Assembly (NCBI RefSeq): GCF_003545875.1
Contig: NZ_QHCS01000007.1
Coordinates: 1 to 64,000, forward strand
Length of the DNA: 64,000 nucleotides
From: Leptospira stimsonii
Lineage (GTDB): Bacteria; Spirochaetota; Leptospiria; Leptospirales; Leptospiraceae
Direction of reading: 5' to 3'
The notes under the pieces were generated by a model. That model saw nothing but the letters and a program-made list of their open reading frames with translations. It was not told where the DNA came from and ran no database searches. Numbering within the stretch: position 1 is the first letter of the stretch; the number at the start of each line of letters is the position of its first letter. The position numbers were made by a program, and so were the translations under genes. This document shows positions 10,151 to 19,646 of this stretch, piece after piece.

Positions 10151-11098
10151 ATGGAAGCATCCGAATCAAAATGGAAACCTTTTTTAGGAACCTCTCTTGT
10201 ATTGGCCGGTGCCGTTTTCTTTTCCGCAAAGGCGATCTTCGTAAAACTTGTTTATCGATACGACGTGGATTCCATCACTGCGTTGACACTTCGAATGTTG
10301 TTTGCCATTCCATTCTTCGCATGGATCGCATTTCGTTCTCGAAAGAAAGAAAATTCGGTAAAACTTTCCGGCAAAGACTGGACTTTGATTTTTGCGCTCG
10401 CGTTTCTCGGATACTATCTCGCGAGTCTTTTCGATTTCATAGGTCTGGAATATATCTCGGCAGGTTTGGAAAGACTGACGCTCTTCGTCTATCCTACAAT
10501 CGTACTCGTAATCAGTTCTATTATATATAAAAGAAAGATCAAAGGAATCGAGATTTTCGCAATTATTCTGACCTATTCCGGAATCACCGTCGCTTTTTTC
10601 GGCGACATTCAAACGGAAGGACCGGACGCGATCAAAGGTGTACTTTTTGTCTTTGCGTCGGCGGTGGCTTACTCATTGTATTTAGTCGGGAGCGAATCCT
10701 TGATACCGAAAATCGGATCCGTTAAGTTTACGTCTTATCTGATGCTTCTTTCCGGTTTGATCGTGGTGATTCATTTTTTACTCACAAAAGAACTTTCACT
10801 TTTGGTCCAATCACAACCGGTTTATCTTCTCGGATTGGCTCTCGGAGTTTTGACGACGGTCATACCGGCCTACTTCACTACCGAAGGAATTCGAATGATC
10901 GGATCTGGACGCGCGGCGATCGTCGGTTCCGTAGGTCCGATTTCCACCATTCTTCTTGCGTGGATTTTTTTAGGAGACGCGATCACTTCCACCGGAATTG
11001 CAGGCACCTTTCTCGTATTAGCCGGTGTGCTATCGATCGGGAAGAAAAAACAGAATTCTAAAGAAAAGAACGCGAGCGAAACGGATTCTTCGGTATGA
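10151..11098 (+). CDS. EamA/DMT-family transporter
   Basis: A 315-residue membrane protein with ten predicted transmembrane helices arranged as two EamA repeats (about residues 12-140 and 160-300). Typical features are A-I-F-V-K-L-V in helix 1, L-R-M-L-F-A-I-P-F in helix 2 and the closing G-D-A-I-T-S-T-G-I-A-G-T-F-L-V-L-A-G segment. These proteins usually export metabolites or amino acids; the substrate is unknown. The ATG at 10151 was chosen over an in-frame ATG at 10109 because GAGGA lies 7 bases upstream of it. It follows the metzincin-like lipoprotein closely on the same strand. Confidence 0.85.
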   Translation: MEASESKWKPFLGTSLVLAGAVFFSAKAIFVKLVYRYDVDSITALTLRMLFAIPFFAWIAFRSRKKENSVKLSGKDWTLIFALAFLGYYLASLFDFIGLEYISAGLERLTLFVYPTIVLVISSIIYKRKIKGIEIFAIILTYSGITVAFFGDIQTEGPDAIKGVLFVFASAVAYSLYLVGSESLIPKIGSVKFTSYLMLLSGLIVVIHFLLTKELSLLVQSQPVYLLGLALGVLTTVIPAYFTTEGIRMIGSGRAAIVGSVGPISTILLAWIFLGDAITSTGIAGTFLVLAGVLSIGKKKQNSKEKNASETDSSV

Positions 11099-11183
11099 AT
11101 AAATATTTCAGATAATCAACATTCTTGATTTGTAATTTTAGAATATTCTAAAATATTTATATCCTTTTGGAAATTTTGACTTT

Positions 11184-12587
11184 CTAAGGGGCGTTTTTTA
11201 CACATCTTACAAAATCCGTATATGTCGCCCCGGACCGAGAAAGTCTCCCATATTGTACATCGAATGTAAACACTCCGAGATTCCCCGCCAATTGACTTAC
11301 ATTGCTGGTCCAATAACTTCCCGAGGCAAGATTCGCCGGAAATACGTTGAGATCGATCGCGTTGGTCCCCATAAGAACATCGTATTTTGCGATCGTTAGA
11401 TATTCTCGGACATTCGGAACCCTCCACTTTCCGCCGGTCGACGGCAAGGAATCACACTGAACAAGGGCGTCCCGCCAATCGAAAAAAGTAGTCGCAGAGT
11501 TTTGACAAGAGGTACCGGATTGCCCAACGGAACATTTTTGCCAAAGAAGATTTGTATTGTTGTCCAAAATCGTTCCGTCCCCGAGGTCCGTAAAGTTTTG
11601 AGCCGGATAACTTCCTCCCGCAACACAACGAACCGGAAGCGTTCCCACCTCAGCCGCGTCCTCGTTGTTTCCGTTCGAGAAATTATAAACCCAACGCCTT
11701 GGAGTAAACGACGCGGGATCTGCCATAGAACGAGACCAAAAAGTTTGATTTCCATCGGGAAAGACGGTCATATTCGTGTACGGACCCGCGTTGGAAAAGG
11801 ATGCGATTGTGAACAGCTCTTGAAGATCGGGAATTCTCCAATTCTTCAAACCAGCGTAACCGGAGACATTGAGATTGGAACAAGCGACAGCCGCGTCCGC
11901 ATAGGAAAAAAGCGTAGGAGCGGCTAACGCGCTACAGTCGATCGGGTTCGTTCCTTCCTTACAAGTTTTCCAAACCAATCCGGTATTTTTGTCGACTACG
12001 ACGGGTTGAGAAGAATCGCTCGTGAGAGTCGTCCTTTCCAGGTTCGACGTTAGTCCGGAAACGTCCCCGTCCTGTCCTGGTAAACTGCCCAGCCCACAAG
12101 CGATCACCGAAGCTGTTGTGTCAAAACAATCCGTTTGTCCCGCGTCAGTGATCGGAGTGATCACGTTAACCGAAACCGAGTAAGCGTCCTTTTGTCCGTT
12201 TCCTGCGACGACCTCGTAACGTACGGGAGAGGAAAAATCGTTGGAAGTATCTCCGCTCTTTTGAGCCGTTCCATTTACAAAAACGGTCGCACCCGCCGAA
12301 GAATCAAAACTGGCTTTCAAACGAGTCACCGCACCGAAAGGAACTCCCTGAATGAGGATCTGATTTCCGACGATCGTTCCTTCAAAATCCTGGAGCAGAT
12401 GATTTTCAATCGCTCGAAATCGAAAGGTCGTAATTTGTTTCCCGGTAGCGTTTCTAAAAAAATCAAAGCCTGCATTGAAAAGAAGCCCAGCACTCGAAGA
12501 CGTATCTAAACTGATTCTGTCCGCTTGGGCGCAATGAATGAAAAGAAATACAAAAAGAGAAGAAAGGAGATGAAATCGCGGTTGCAT
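11184..12587 (-). CDS. Lcl/DUF1566-domain lipoprotein, paralogue 1
   Basis: A 467-residue predicted lipoprotein (signal ending F-I-H-C, Cys19). Residues about 40-150 form a beta-rich domain with the TSNDFSSPVRYEV block seen in DUF5018-like or cadherin-like extracellular domains. Then come two Lcl/DUF1566 repeats, each with G-L-V-W-K or N-L-L-W-Q-K-C, W-R-I-P-D or W-R-V-P-N, and a closing V-R-C-V. Paired cysteines in each repeat suggest disulfides. In other bacteria Lcl C-terminal domains are linked to surface adhesion, so a cell-surface role is likely but unproven. The gene at 12889 is a clear paralogue with the same architecture, pointing to a tandem duplication. Confidence 0.82.
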   Translation of the reverse strand: MQPRFHLLSSLFVFLFIHCAQADRISLDTSSSAGLLFNAGFDFFRNATGKQITTFRFRAIENHLLQDFEGTIVGNQILIQGVPFGAVTRLKASFDSSAGATVFVNGTAQKSGDTSNDFSSPVRYEVVAGNGQKDAYSVSVNVITPITDAGQTDCFDTTASVIACGLGSLPGQDGDVSGLTSNLERTTLTSDSSQPVVVDKNTGLVWKTCKEGTNPIDCSALAAPTLFSYADAAVACSNLNVSGYAGLKNWRIPDLQELFTIASFSNAGPYTNMTVFPDGNQTFWSRSMADPASFTPRRWVYNFSNGNNEDAAEVGTLPVRCVAGGSYPAQNFTDLGDGTILDNNTNLLWQKCSVGQSGTSCQNSATTFFDWRDALVQCDSLPSTGGKWRVPNVREYLTIAKYDVLMGTNAIDLNVFPANLASGSYWTSNVSQLAGNLGVFTFDVQYGRLSRSGATYTDFVRCVKNAP

Positions 12588-12888
12588 GAACTGGCTCTTT
12601 TACCAAAAAAACAATCGAATGATAAAAAATTGATTATTTTTTTATAATCAGGAATATTTTTCCGAACCAAATCGGAATCGATTCCCTTGTCCTCGCAAAA
12701 CAGTCGCGTTATACGACACAAAGACTACCTGAAAATACCGTTTTCTTCGGATTCAAATTCCCTCTTTCGGTATTCTTCTCAAATACTTCTCGAACTAAAA
12801 ATTTCGAATCCATCTTTGTGCGAGAGAATCGAGAATCGGAAAAATCGTTCACAGGAATTCCGACTTGAATTCGACTTCTTGATTCGAA
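12588..12888. other. Gene-free stretch between the two Lcl lipoprotein genes
   Basis: AT-rich spacer of about 300 bases. It presumably holds the promoter and leader of the downstream paralogue. No coding frame, repeat or clear terminator was recognised. Confidence 0.4.
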
Positions 12889-14310
12889 TTACGGTCCGTC
12901 TGTGACACAACGTGTAAAACTCACCGATGTCGGACCGTCGACTATATAAATTTCCGGTAGTCCGAAATGCACCTTAAATATGATTCCTCCAGGGACGGAA
13001 TTGCTCGAGTGATACTTTGGATTTTCAGGTGGAATATGGGGGAATTTTTCATTGTCGATTCGAACCGCGGCATTCGATGTAAAATCGAGCAAACTGCGAA
13101 GTTCATTGATATTCGGAAGTCTCCAAGTTCTTCCCGCGAGGTTCAAGGTCTTACAGGTGTTCAAAGCTTGCCCCCAATTTTCCGGAACGGCCGCGCCAAC
13201 AAGGCAGTCCGGAGAAGTCGAAGACCACGTCTGACCTTTCGTGCACTTTTGCCAAACAAGTTTGGTGCGATTGTCCAGAACGGTCCCATCGTTGCGATCC
13301 GTAAACGTTCGATTCGGAATCGGAGAACCGGAAACACAACGAACGCTCCGACTCGAACCGAAATTCTTTCCGTTCGTATCGATTTGATCGGTTTCAAAAC
13401 TATAACTCCAAACTTTCAGGGAATCAGTCGCGTCCTCGGTCTTGGTCCAAAACGAAGAAACTCCGCCCGGAAAATCGGAGAGCCGAAGGAAGCCGGTGAT
13501 CGGATTTGTATGCTGAGTCAACGTCAGGAGTTCCTCAATTTCGGGAATTCTCCAAGTGGAAATTCCCGCATAGCCAGTTCCTGAATGGAGAGCATTGAGA
13601 GAGGAACAAGCGCTAACCGCTTGGGGATAAAAGAAACCTTCGTCGGGAACCCCACAAGTCGTATTGTTCGAACCTTCTGCGCAGTATTTCCAAATCAATC
13701 CGGTTTGACGATCCAAGGTAACGGGTTCGGAAGAATCACTTGAAAAGGCCACATTCGATTGAAAGGAGGTCGGAACCCCGGTCGAATAATCCGCGTCTTG
13801 TCCCGGATTGGAACTACACGCCGAGTAACAGTTCGTTTGTTCCGCATCCGTTAGCTGAAATCGAGGCTGTACGAAGACCGTATAATCTTGAATACTTCCG
13901 TCGAAAGCGGTGATTCGATATGTCAATGGACTCGAAAAATCATTCGAAGTTCTTCCGCTTTCTTGCGGAATTCCGTCCATCGTGACCGACTTCCCGGTGG
14001 ACACAAAGCTCGCCTTTAACCGGTTTACAGCGCCAAAAGGGGCTTGGATTGTGATCTGACTTCCGGAAATGGTTCCGCTAAAATCTTGTGCGAAAAAATT
14101 TTCCGATCCCAAAAATCGAAAAGAAGAAATCTCTTTTCCGTTTTCGGAATGGATTCGTATCGAAGAAAGAATCTGAAATCCACCTTGCAGTAATAAGCCG
14201 GCCCCGGAGGAAGAATCAATATCGATCCGATCGGCATCCGCACAAGAGAGAAAAAAAATCAGGACCAAAGAAAAACAACGTGTCTTTCTTCCCAGTTGAA
14301 ATAAATCCAT
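12889..14310 (-). CDS. Lcl/DUF1566-domain lipoprotein, paralogue 2
   Basis: A 473-residue predicted lipoprotein (F-F-L-S-C, Cys23). It repeats the plan of the gene at 11184. After the signal comes a short A-D-A-D-R-I-D segment, then a beta-rich domain (TSNDFSSPLTYRI), then two Lcl/DUF1566 repeats with L-I-W-K-Y-C, STWRIPEIEEL, L-V-W-Q-K-C, T-W-R-L-P-N-I-N-E-L and terminal T-R-C-V. The C-terminal repeat is more diverged than in paralogue 1 (IIFKVHFGLPEIYI instead of the F-T-F-D-V-Q-Y-G-R form). Both genes are on the minus strand, this one upstream, and they could be co-expressed or alternately expressed surface proteins. The function is inferred only from the domain. Confidence 0.82.
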   Translation of the reverse strand: MDLFQLGRKTRCFSLVLIFFLSCADADRIDIDSSSGAGLLLQGGFQILSSIRIHSENGKEISSFRFLGSENFFAQDFSGTISGSQITIQAPFGAVNRLKASFVSTGKSVTMDGIPQESGRTSNDFSSPLTYRITAFDGSIQDYTVFVQPRFQLTDAEQTNCYSACSSNPGQDADYSTGVPTSFQSNVAFSSDSSEPVTLDRQTGLIWKYCAEGSNNTTCGVPDEGFFYPQAVSACSSLNALHSGTGYAGISTWRIPEIEELLTLTQHTNPITGFLRLSDFPGGVSSFWTKTEDATDSLKVWSYSFETDQIDTNGKNFGSSRSVRCVSGSPIPNRTFTDRNDGTVLDNRTKLVWQKCTKGQTWSSTSPDCLVGAAVPENWGQALNTCKTLNLAGRTWRLPNINELRSLLDFTSNAAVRIDNEKFPHIPPENPKYHSSNSVPGGIIFKVHFGLPEIYIVDGPTSVSFTRCVTDGP

Positions 14311-14475
14311 TTTTGAAAAAACAAACGATGCGTTCCCAATTTCAAGAACATCCTGTTTTTGAAATCGTATATTTTATAGATTTTTAATATTCAAAAGATA
14401 AAATGAATTCTTATTTTTTGAAATAGATCTGGATCTAAAGAAAGTCGAATTCGATTTCGGTCATTTTAAGAAGAA

Positions 14476-16212
14476 TCAATAGATGTCCATAACGAGAAGA
14501 GCGATATCGTCTCCGAAGTTACCGCCCGAATACGCGAAAATATCCGAAACGATCCATTCGATATAATCTTCGATCGTTTCCGCGTATAGATATTCTTCGA
14601 GAATGGAAATCAGACCGGGAAGATCTAAAATCTCTCCTTGAGAATTGAAGATCTCATACATTCCATCCGAAAAGAAAACGACTCGATCGCCGTGCAGAAG
14701 ATCGATCGACTGATCATAGTATTTCGCTCCGTCGAAGGCGAGAAGAGGAAGATTCATCCCGTCTAGTTCTATTTTTTTTCCGTCTCGAAAAAGAAGAATG
14801 GGTGGGTGACCCGCATATGCGTAGATCAGTTTTTTTGTTTGAGGTATGTATTTCACTCGAACCGCGGAAATATGATGATCCACAACCAAAGACCTTAGAT
14901 CTTCTACGATTCGGATCAAACCCTCCGCCGGCAATAGACCGATTCTGGAGGAATTCTTAAATGAAATAACGACCATCCCGGAAACCATCGCGGAGGAAAT
15001 TCCGTGACCCGAAACGTCCGCAAAAAGAATGTCAATACTTCCGTCTTGATTCTGGATCGTGCTGATGACGTCTCCGCCCACTTTTTCAAAAGGGCGAAAG
15101 TAGGTTTCCATTCTGAAAAATTCTGAATTGGGAAAGGTTCGATCCACGAGAGAACGTTGGGTCAATCTTCCCAACTCGAGATCGTAGTGCATTCTATCGT
15201 AAAAGGCGTTTAACGTGCCTTCTTTGTTTTTTCTATCGAAGGCGAGAAGAATCAAGTCGCCGATCAATCCGAGAATGTTGATCTCTTCCTCGGTCCAGGT
15301 TCGATCTTTTTCCGTCATATCCAGACCGAAAAATCCGATTTCCTTTCCTTCGTAAACGAGTCCGATCATCAGAAGAGAACGGATTCCCTGAGGAAGCAAA
15401 AGGTTTCTTACGAACGGATTTTCGTTTTGAATTTCTTCGACGGAATTGAGCGCGTAGTAACCGAACTTTCTCACTCTTTCAAATCGTTCTTTCGGAATTT
15501 GCTCCACGGGAATATTCTGAAAGTAATCCTTCTGAGAGGAAATTCCTTCCTTACACCATTCGTACGTATTGGAAAGGTGTTTATTAGAACTTGAGTATTC
15601 TATAATATACGAACGATCAGCGTCGCAGATTCTTCCTGCCCTTTCCAGGGAATTGCGGATCGCCTGATCCAATTCTCTCGGCGGAACCGTGATAAAACTC
15701 TTGGAAATGTCGGTAAGATTGCTTTGAAGAAGTAGCGAATACTTGAGTTTGTCCTCGCTTTTTTTGAGTGGAGTGATATCTCTCTGCGAACCCCAGACCT
15801 GAGAAAGTTTCCCTTCCTTTACGACTCCGACGACGCTATTGAGAAAGTATTTCGAATTTCCAAAACGATCCAGTTCTCTGGATTCTACGTCCTTCATACT
15901 GTATCCGGAACGTACGAACGTAAAAAAATGTTCCAAATCTTCGCGAGAATCGGAAGGAATCAACTGAGAAAGGGATAGACCCATTACCTCGGAAGCGGTC
16001 TCGTATCCGTACATTCTCGCCATTGAATCGTTACAGAGCGTTAGGCGAGCATTGGAGATAAGTTGAGTCACCTGTTCGCCTTCCGCCAAACGTGTGTCAA
16101 TCGGCGCGCTTAGATCAAAACACCAAATCCCTTCCGCGCTACTGAGAAAAAAATCCCGATAACGCTCCAGCTCAATAGATTCCGATTTGATCCGCATAAA
16201 GTTCGATTCCAA
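14476..16212 (-). CDS. PAS-GAF-SpoIIE (PP2C-type) phosphatase
   Basis: A 578-residue cytoplasmic signalling protein without transmembrane segments. Residues about 15-150 form a PAS domain ending in a PAC-like G-S-Q-R-D-I-T-P-L-K. Residues about 165-325 form a GAF domain (A-D-R-S-Y-I-I-E-Y through L-L-M-I-G-L-V-Y-E-G-K). Residues about 345-578 form a SpoIIE/RsbU phosphatase domain with the metal-binding blocks G-G-D (379-381), D-V-S-G-H-G (399-404) and D-D (568-569), all present. Such proteins dephosphorylate anti-sigma factor antagonists in response to a sensed signal. No anti-sigma partner gene lies nearby, so the target is elsewhere. It is divergent from the small gene at 16397. Confidence 0.88.
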   Translation of the reverse strand: MESNFMRIKSESIELERYRDFFLSSAEGIWCFDLSAPIDTRLAEGEQVTQLISNARLTLCNDSMARMYGYETASEVMGLSLSQLIPSDSREDLEHFFTFVRSGYSMKDVESRELDRFGNSKYFLNSVVGVVKEGKLSQVWGSQRDITPLKKSEDKLKYSLLLQSNLTDISKSFITVPPRELDQAIRNSLERAGRICDADRSYIIEYSSSNKHLSNTYEWCKEGISSQKDYFQNIPVEQIPKERFERVRKFGYYALNSVEEIQNENPFVRNLLLPQGIRSLLMIGLVYEGKEIGFFGLDMTEKDRTWTEEEINILGLIGDLILLAFDRKNKEGTLNAFYDRMHYDLELGRLTQRSLVDRTFPNSEFFRMETYFRPFEKVGGDVISTIQNQDGSIDILFADVSGHGISSAMVSGMVVISFKNSSRIGLLPAEGLIRIVEDLRSLVVDHHISAVRVKYIPQTKKLIYAYAGHPPILLFRDGKKIELDGMNLPLLAFDGAKYYDQSIDLLHGDRVVFFSDGMYEIFNSQGEILDLPGLISILEEYLYAETIEDYIEWIVSDIFAYSGGNFGDDIALLVMDIY

Positions 16213-16396
16213 AGACTACGGCCTTTATTGTTTCCGTCGGCGACAAAGGTCAAAGGTTTTATCTCGAAAATTTAGAAATCCTTCCTTCTTCTGCAAAAAA
16301 AAGAATTCTTCTCAAAATCGAAAAAAATCCCCTCTTCTCGATTTTTTTTGTCCCGGGTTTCCTGTATCCTGATTTTCAGAAAAAGGAGCAAACGAC

Positions 16397-16531
16397 ATGG
16401 AAACAAACAATGCAGAATGGATGGACGAAAGAATCGAGGCGATCGCGGACATTCTCGCGGATAAGCTGATCGAAGAAATCCGCAAAAGAGCCTTGGCGAA
16501 AGACGCGCTTCGCAACTCCGAAGCCGCCTAA
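16397..16531 (+). CDS. Small acidic/helical protein of 44 residues
   Basis: ATG at 16397 preceded by AAAAGGAG (ribosome binding site, spacer about 8), stop at 16529-16531. The product is one long amphipathic helix (METNNAEWMDERIEAI, then A-D-I-L-A-D-K-L-I-E-E-I-R-K-R). Short proteins of this shape occur in phages and plasmids next to genes like the one at 16626. The good ribosome binding site and codon use support it as real. The function is unknown. Confidence 0.6.
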   Translation: METNNAEWMDERIEAIADILADKLIEEIRKRALAKDALRNSEAA

Positions 16532-16549
16532 CTCGAACACTTCGGAAAA

Positions 16550-16563
16550 GTAGGAACTCACAC
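16550..16563. repeat. Dispersed repeat core copy
   Basis: GTAGGAACTCACAC between the two phage/plasmid-type small genes, followed by TTTCGGAGG. It is the reverse orientation of the core found elsewhere and lies in the short space between genes. Confidence 0.6.
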
Positions 16564-16625
16564 TTTCGGAGGATTTCAAAAAGGTCCAAGGACAAAAAAG
16601 CCAACGTCAAAAGGAGGAAGCAAAC

Positions 16626-16898
<273 letters not shown>

Positions 16899-16967
16899 AA
16901 GAAAATTCTGTTTACGATCCGGGTCTAAGTGTAAAAGAATTACACCTCAACAGGAGAAAAGAATTTC

Positions 16968-17570
16968 TTGAAAACGAAGTTTCTATCCAACGTTTTTTTG
17001 GTTCCTATGCTGGTCCTCACGACCTTGGCTTCTTCGAACTGCGGTTACAACGCGATCCAAGAAGAAGACGAGGCCGTAACCGCGTCTTGGGCTGAAGTGT
17101 TAAACCAGTATCAAAGAAGAGCGGATCTCATCCCGAACCTTGTGAACACGGTCAAAGGATACGCGGCTCAAGAAGAAAAAGTTTTGGTCGAAGTCACAAA
17201 AGCACGCGCCGGCGTCGGCTCGATCCAAGCGGATGAAAAAACTCTCAACAACCCCGAACTTTTTAAGAAGTACGCCCAGGCGCAATCTCAGATGACCTCC
17301 GCGCTTTCTCGTTTGATGGTCGTTGTGGAAAAATATCCGGAACTCAAATCCAATGAAAATTTCCGGGATCTTCAGGCGCAATTGGAAGGTACGGAAAACA
17401 GAATCACGGTCGCGAGAAATCGTTATATACAAGCCGTACAAAAATACAACGTAACCATTCGACAATTTCCGAGTAATTTAACGGCGAAGATATTCGGCTT
17501 TCAGACAAAACCTTCCTTTACGGTAGAAAACGAAAAAGAAATTTCCAAGCCCCCGGAAGTTAAATTTTAA
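16968..17570 (+). CDS. lemA: LemA-family protein
   Basis: A 200-residue protein with an N-terminal signal or anchor ending A-S-S-N-C (lipobox-like). Family motifs follow: Y-N-A-I-Q-E-E-D-E-A-V, N-Q-Y-Q-R-R-A-D-L-I-P-N-L-V-N-T-V-K-G-Y and R-N-R-Y-I-Q-A-V-Q-K-Y-N. The start codon is TTG with AGGAG about 11 bases upstream; no ATG fits as well. LemA proteins are membrane-associated coiled-coil proteins of unclear role, regularly encoded with TPM-domain proteins. The next two genes are exactly that, so this is a lemA-TPM-TPM operon. Confidence 0.88.
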   Translation: MKTKFLSNVFLVPMLVLTTLASSNCGYNAIQEEDEAVTASWAEVLNQYQRRADLIPNLVNTVKGYAAQEEKVLVEVTKARAGVGSIQADEKTLNNPELFKKYAQAQSQMTSALSRLMVVVEKYPELKSNENFRDLQAQLEGTENRITVARNRYIQAVQKYNVTIRQFPSNLTAKIFGFQTKPSFTVENEKEISKPPEVKF

Positions 17571-17590
17571 GAATTTTGAATCTACTTCGG

Positions 17591-18487
17591 ATGAACAAAA
17601 AAGGGTTCTTCTTTCTCGGTCTTCTTTTGTTGACCGCGGGTTGGAACGTTAGAACGGAAAATTCTTCCTGGATTCTTCAAAGAGAAGAATGGAGAGCGGA
17701 AGATCCTGAAATTCCGGCGCTCAAAACGCAAGTAACGGATACGACCTCTACTCTTACCGATTCTCAAAAGTCGGTTCTTACGGGACGTCTCGTTCAGTTT
17801 GAAAAAAGAAAGGGAAGTCAAATCGCCGTCTTGGTAATCGGTTCTACAAAAGACTGGACCATAGAAGAATACGCCGTAAAGGCGTTTGAGCAGTGGAAGC
17901 TCGGACGAAAAGGCGTGGACGACGGGGTACTCCTCGTCGTCGCGATCCAGGATCATAAAACAAGAATCGAAGTCGGATACGGATTGGAAGGTGCGATCCC
18001 CGACGCGATCGCCAAACGCATCATAAGCGACTTTATGATTCCTCAATTCAAAGAAGGGAACTATTACCAAGGAATTTCGGAAGGAATCGATCGACTCATC
18101 TCTACGATCAACGGAGAAGAACTTCCTTCAGCGAGCGGACGTGTGGGAGGATCGGATTCAGGATCGGAAGGAGATATGCCGGAACTTCCGAGCAAACTGA
18201 TCACCGCTTTTATTATCTTAGTCGTAGCCGGAAAGATTTTCGGATTCTTATTCGGGAACGGGTTGTCCGGAGGAATCAGCGGAATCATTTTTATCATTCT
18301 TGGTTTGTTCTGGTCGATCACACTTTGGATGTTGATCCCCGGCGCGCTTCTTCTCTGGTTCTTTGTCCTCGCAAACGGCGGAGGAATGGGCGGTTCCGGT
18401 TCTTCCTGGGGCTCTTCTTCAGGGGGAGGATCTTGGAGCGGTGGCGGCGGAAGTTCCGGAGGCGGAGGAGCTTCCGGAAGTTGGTAA
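17591..18487 (+). CDS. TPM-domain membrane protein (YgcG type)
   Basis: A 298-residue protein from the ATG at 17591 (an in-frame TTG at 17576 is an alternative). A signal peptide (residues 3-20) is followed by a TPM domain (about residues 45-175: I-A-V-L-V-I-G-S-T-K-D-W-T-I-E-E-Y-A, GVDDGVLLVVA, V-G-Y-G-L-E-G). Two to three transmembrane segments (about 205-265) come next, then a C-terminal Gly-Ser tail of roughly 30 residues. This plan, including the G/S-rich end, is standard for YgcG-like proteins. The domain is linked to membrane-protein quality control in plants and to an unclear role in bacteria. It is 20 bases downstream of lemA and 14 bases before a second TPM gene. Confidence 0.88.
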   Translation: MNKKGFFFLGLLLLTAGWNVRTENSSWILQREEWRAEDPEIPALKTQVTDTTSTLTDSQKSVLTGRLVQFEKRKGSQIAVLVIGSTKDWTIEEYAVKAFEQWKLGRKGVDDGVLLVVAIQDHKTRIEVGYGLEGAIPDAIAKRIISDFMIPQFKEGNYYQGISEGIDRLISTINGEELPSASGRVGGSDSGSEGDMPELPSKLITAFIILVVAGKIFGFLFGNGLSGGISGIIFIILGLFWSITLWMLIPGALLLWFFVLANGGGMGGSGSSWGSSSGGGSWSGGGGSSGGGGASGSW

Positions 18488-18501
18488 AAAGGAATACGAT
18501 T

Positions 18502-19068
18502 ATGAGTGCTAAGAATCAAACCAAAAAAGAATCCAAATTCCTCAGAGCCGGAAATCATCTCCTAGAATCCTTTCTTTCCGCCATCACGCTTTCCTCGGAT
18601 AAATCCAAATCCCCCCGTGTCAGAAAGTTTTTTAGTAAGGAAGACTTAAAAAAAATAGAATCTTGCGTTTCCAATTCCGAAAAACTACATACCGGAGAAA
18701 TCAAAGTTATCCTCGAAGGAAATCTTCCTTTGTTCAGAATTTTGAACGGACTCAAGACAAAACAAAGAGCCGAAGAGCTTTTTTCGGAAAGAAGAATCTG
18801 GGACACCGAAGAGAACACTGGAATTCTCATCTATATCCAGTTAGTCGATAAAAGGATAGAATTGTTGGCAGATCGAGGAATTTACAAAAAGATCGGACAA
18901 TCCACGTTAGACGAAATCTGTTCAAAAATGGAAACGGGATTTCGATCCGGAAATTATCTAAAAAGTGTAATCGACGCCATCGAAGAATTCACAAAACTTC
19001 TTCAAAAACATTTCCCGGCGGGAAAACAAAACCCGAACGAACTCTCCGACCGCCCCGAATTGATTTAA
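18502..19068 (+). CDS. Second TPM-domain protein, soluble form
   Basis: A 188-residue protein. Residues about 30-170 match the TPM domain of the previous gene (T-G-E-I-K-V-I-L-E-G, R-A-E-E-L-F-S, N-T-G-I-L-I-Y-I-Q-L-V-D-K-R-I-E-L-L-A-D-R-G) but with no signal peptide, no transmembrane helices and a lysine-rich N-terminus. The ATG at 18502 fits the end of the upstream gene and has AAAAAGGAA 8 bases before it. Pairs of TPM proteins after lemA are common, one membrane-bound and one soluble. Confidence 0.83.
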   Translation: MSAKNQTKKESKFLRAGNHLLESFLSAITLSSDKSKSPRVRKFFSKEDLKKIESCVSNSEKLHTGEIKVILEGNLPLFRILNGLKTKQRAEELFSERRIWDTEENTGILIYIQLVDKRIELLADRGIYKKIGQSTLDEICSKMETGFRSGNYLKSVIDAIEEFTKLLQKHFPAGKQNPNELSDRPELI

Positions 19069-19089
19069 AAAGATAATAAAGATCGTCGC

Positions 19090-19470
19090 GTCCGATCCCC
19101 TATTCGAACCGATCCGAATGTTTGCGCTTTCCCTGCGCTTCGCAAACGAAGAAATCAAATGGGAAAAAGATTTGGTCTTTACCGTTCACAAAAAGATGTT
19201 CTGTGTTCTTATGACCGAAGAACCGTTTTACGATCAGTTTCAAATGTAGCCCGGAAGACACGGAAATCCTTTCCCGGAAAGAAGGAATCATTCCGGCCCC
19301 GTATCTCGCGAGATACGACCGGAATCAGCGTGCTTCTCTCAAAATCTTACCTCGAAAAGAATTGGAAAAAGAATTCACAATTCGTTTCCATTGATATGGA
19401 ATAAACTTCCAGCGAAACTCCGAAAAACGAATTAAAAAAATCCACGGATACATTCCAATTTTTAAATATT
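19090..19470 (+). pseudogene. Frameshifted MmcQ/YjbR-family gene
   Basis: No single long frame is present, but three plus-strand frames give consecutive pieces of an MmcQ/YjbR-type protein. Piece one (about 19090-19232) has MFALSLRFANEEIKWEKDL and K-K-M-F-C-V-L-M, then a TAG. Piece two (about 19227-19388, shifted by one base) reads FKCSPEDTEILSRKEGI, P-A-P-Y-L-A-R-Y-D and K-I-L-P-R-K-E-L. Piece three (about 19383-19416, shifted again) reads L-I-W-N-K-L-P-A-K-L-R-K-T. The order matches the family (F-A-L-S-L, K-M-F, PE, W, LPKKLR). At least two indels are needed, so it is a decayed copy. It lies just after the lemA operon. Confidence 0.75.
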
Positions 19471-19646
19471 CATATTTTCGAATCAACATTCATTTCACCG
19501 AATTCAAACGTGATCCATTGCGCCCGCTTTCCTTTCAAACAAAATAGGATCGAAGAACTTGTTCCAACAAACGGCTGTCTACTGAAAATTCGGCTTGCGA
19601 CGGACTTTAAGTCCGGCTTAGAGTAAAATTCGGCTGGACATAATAT

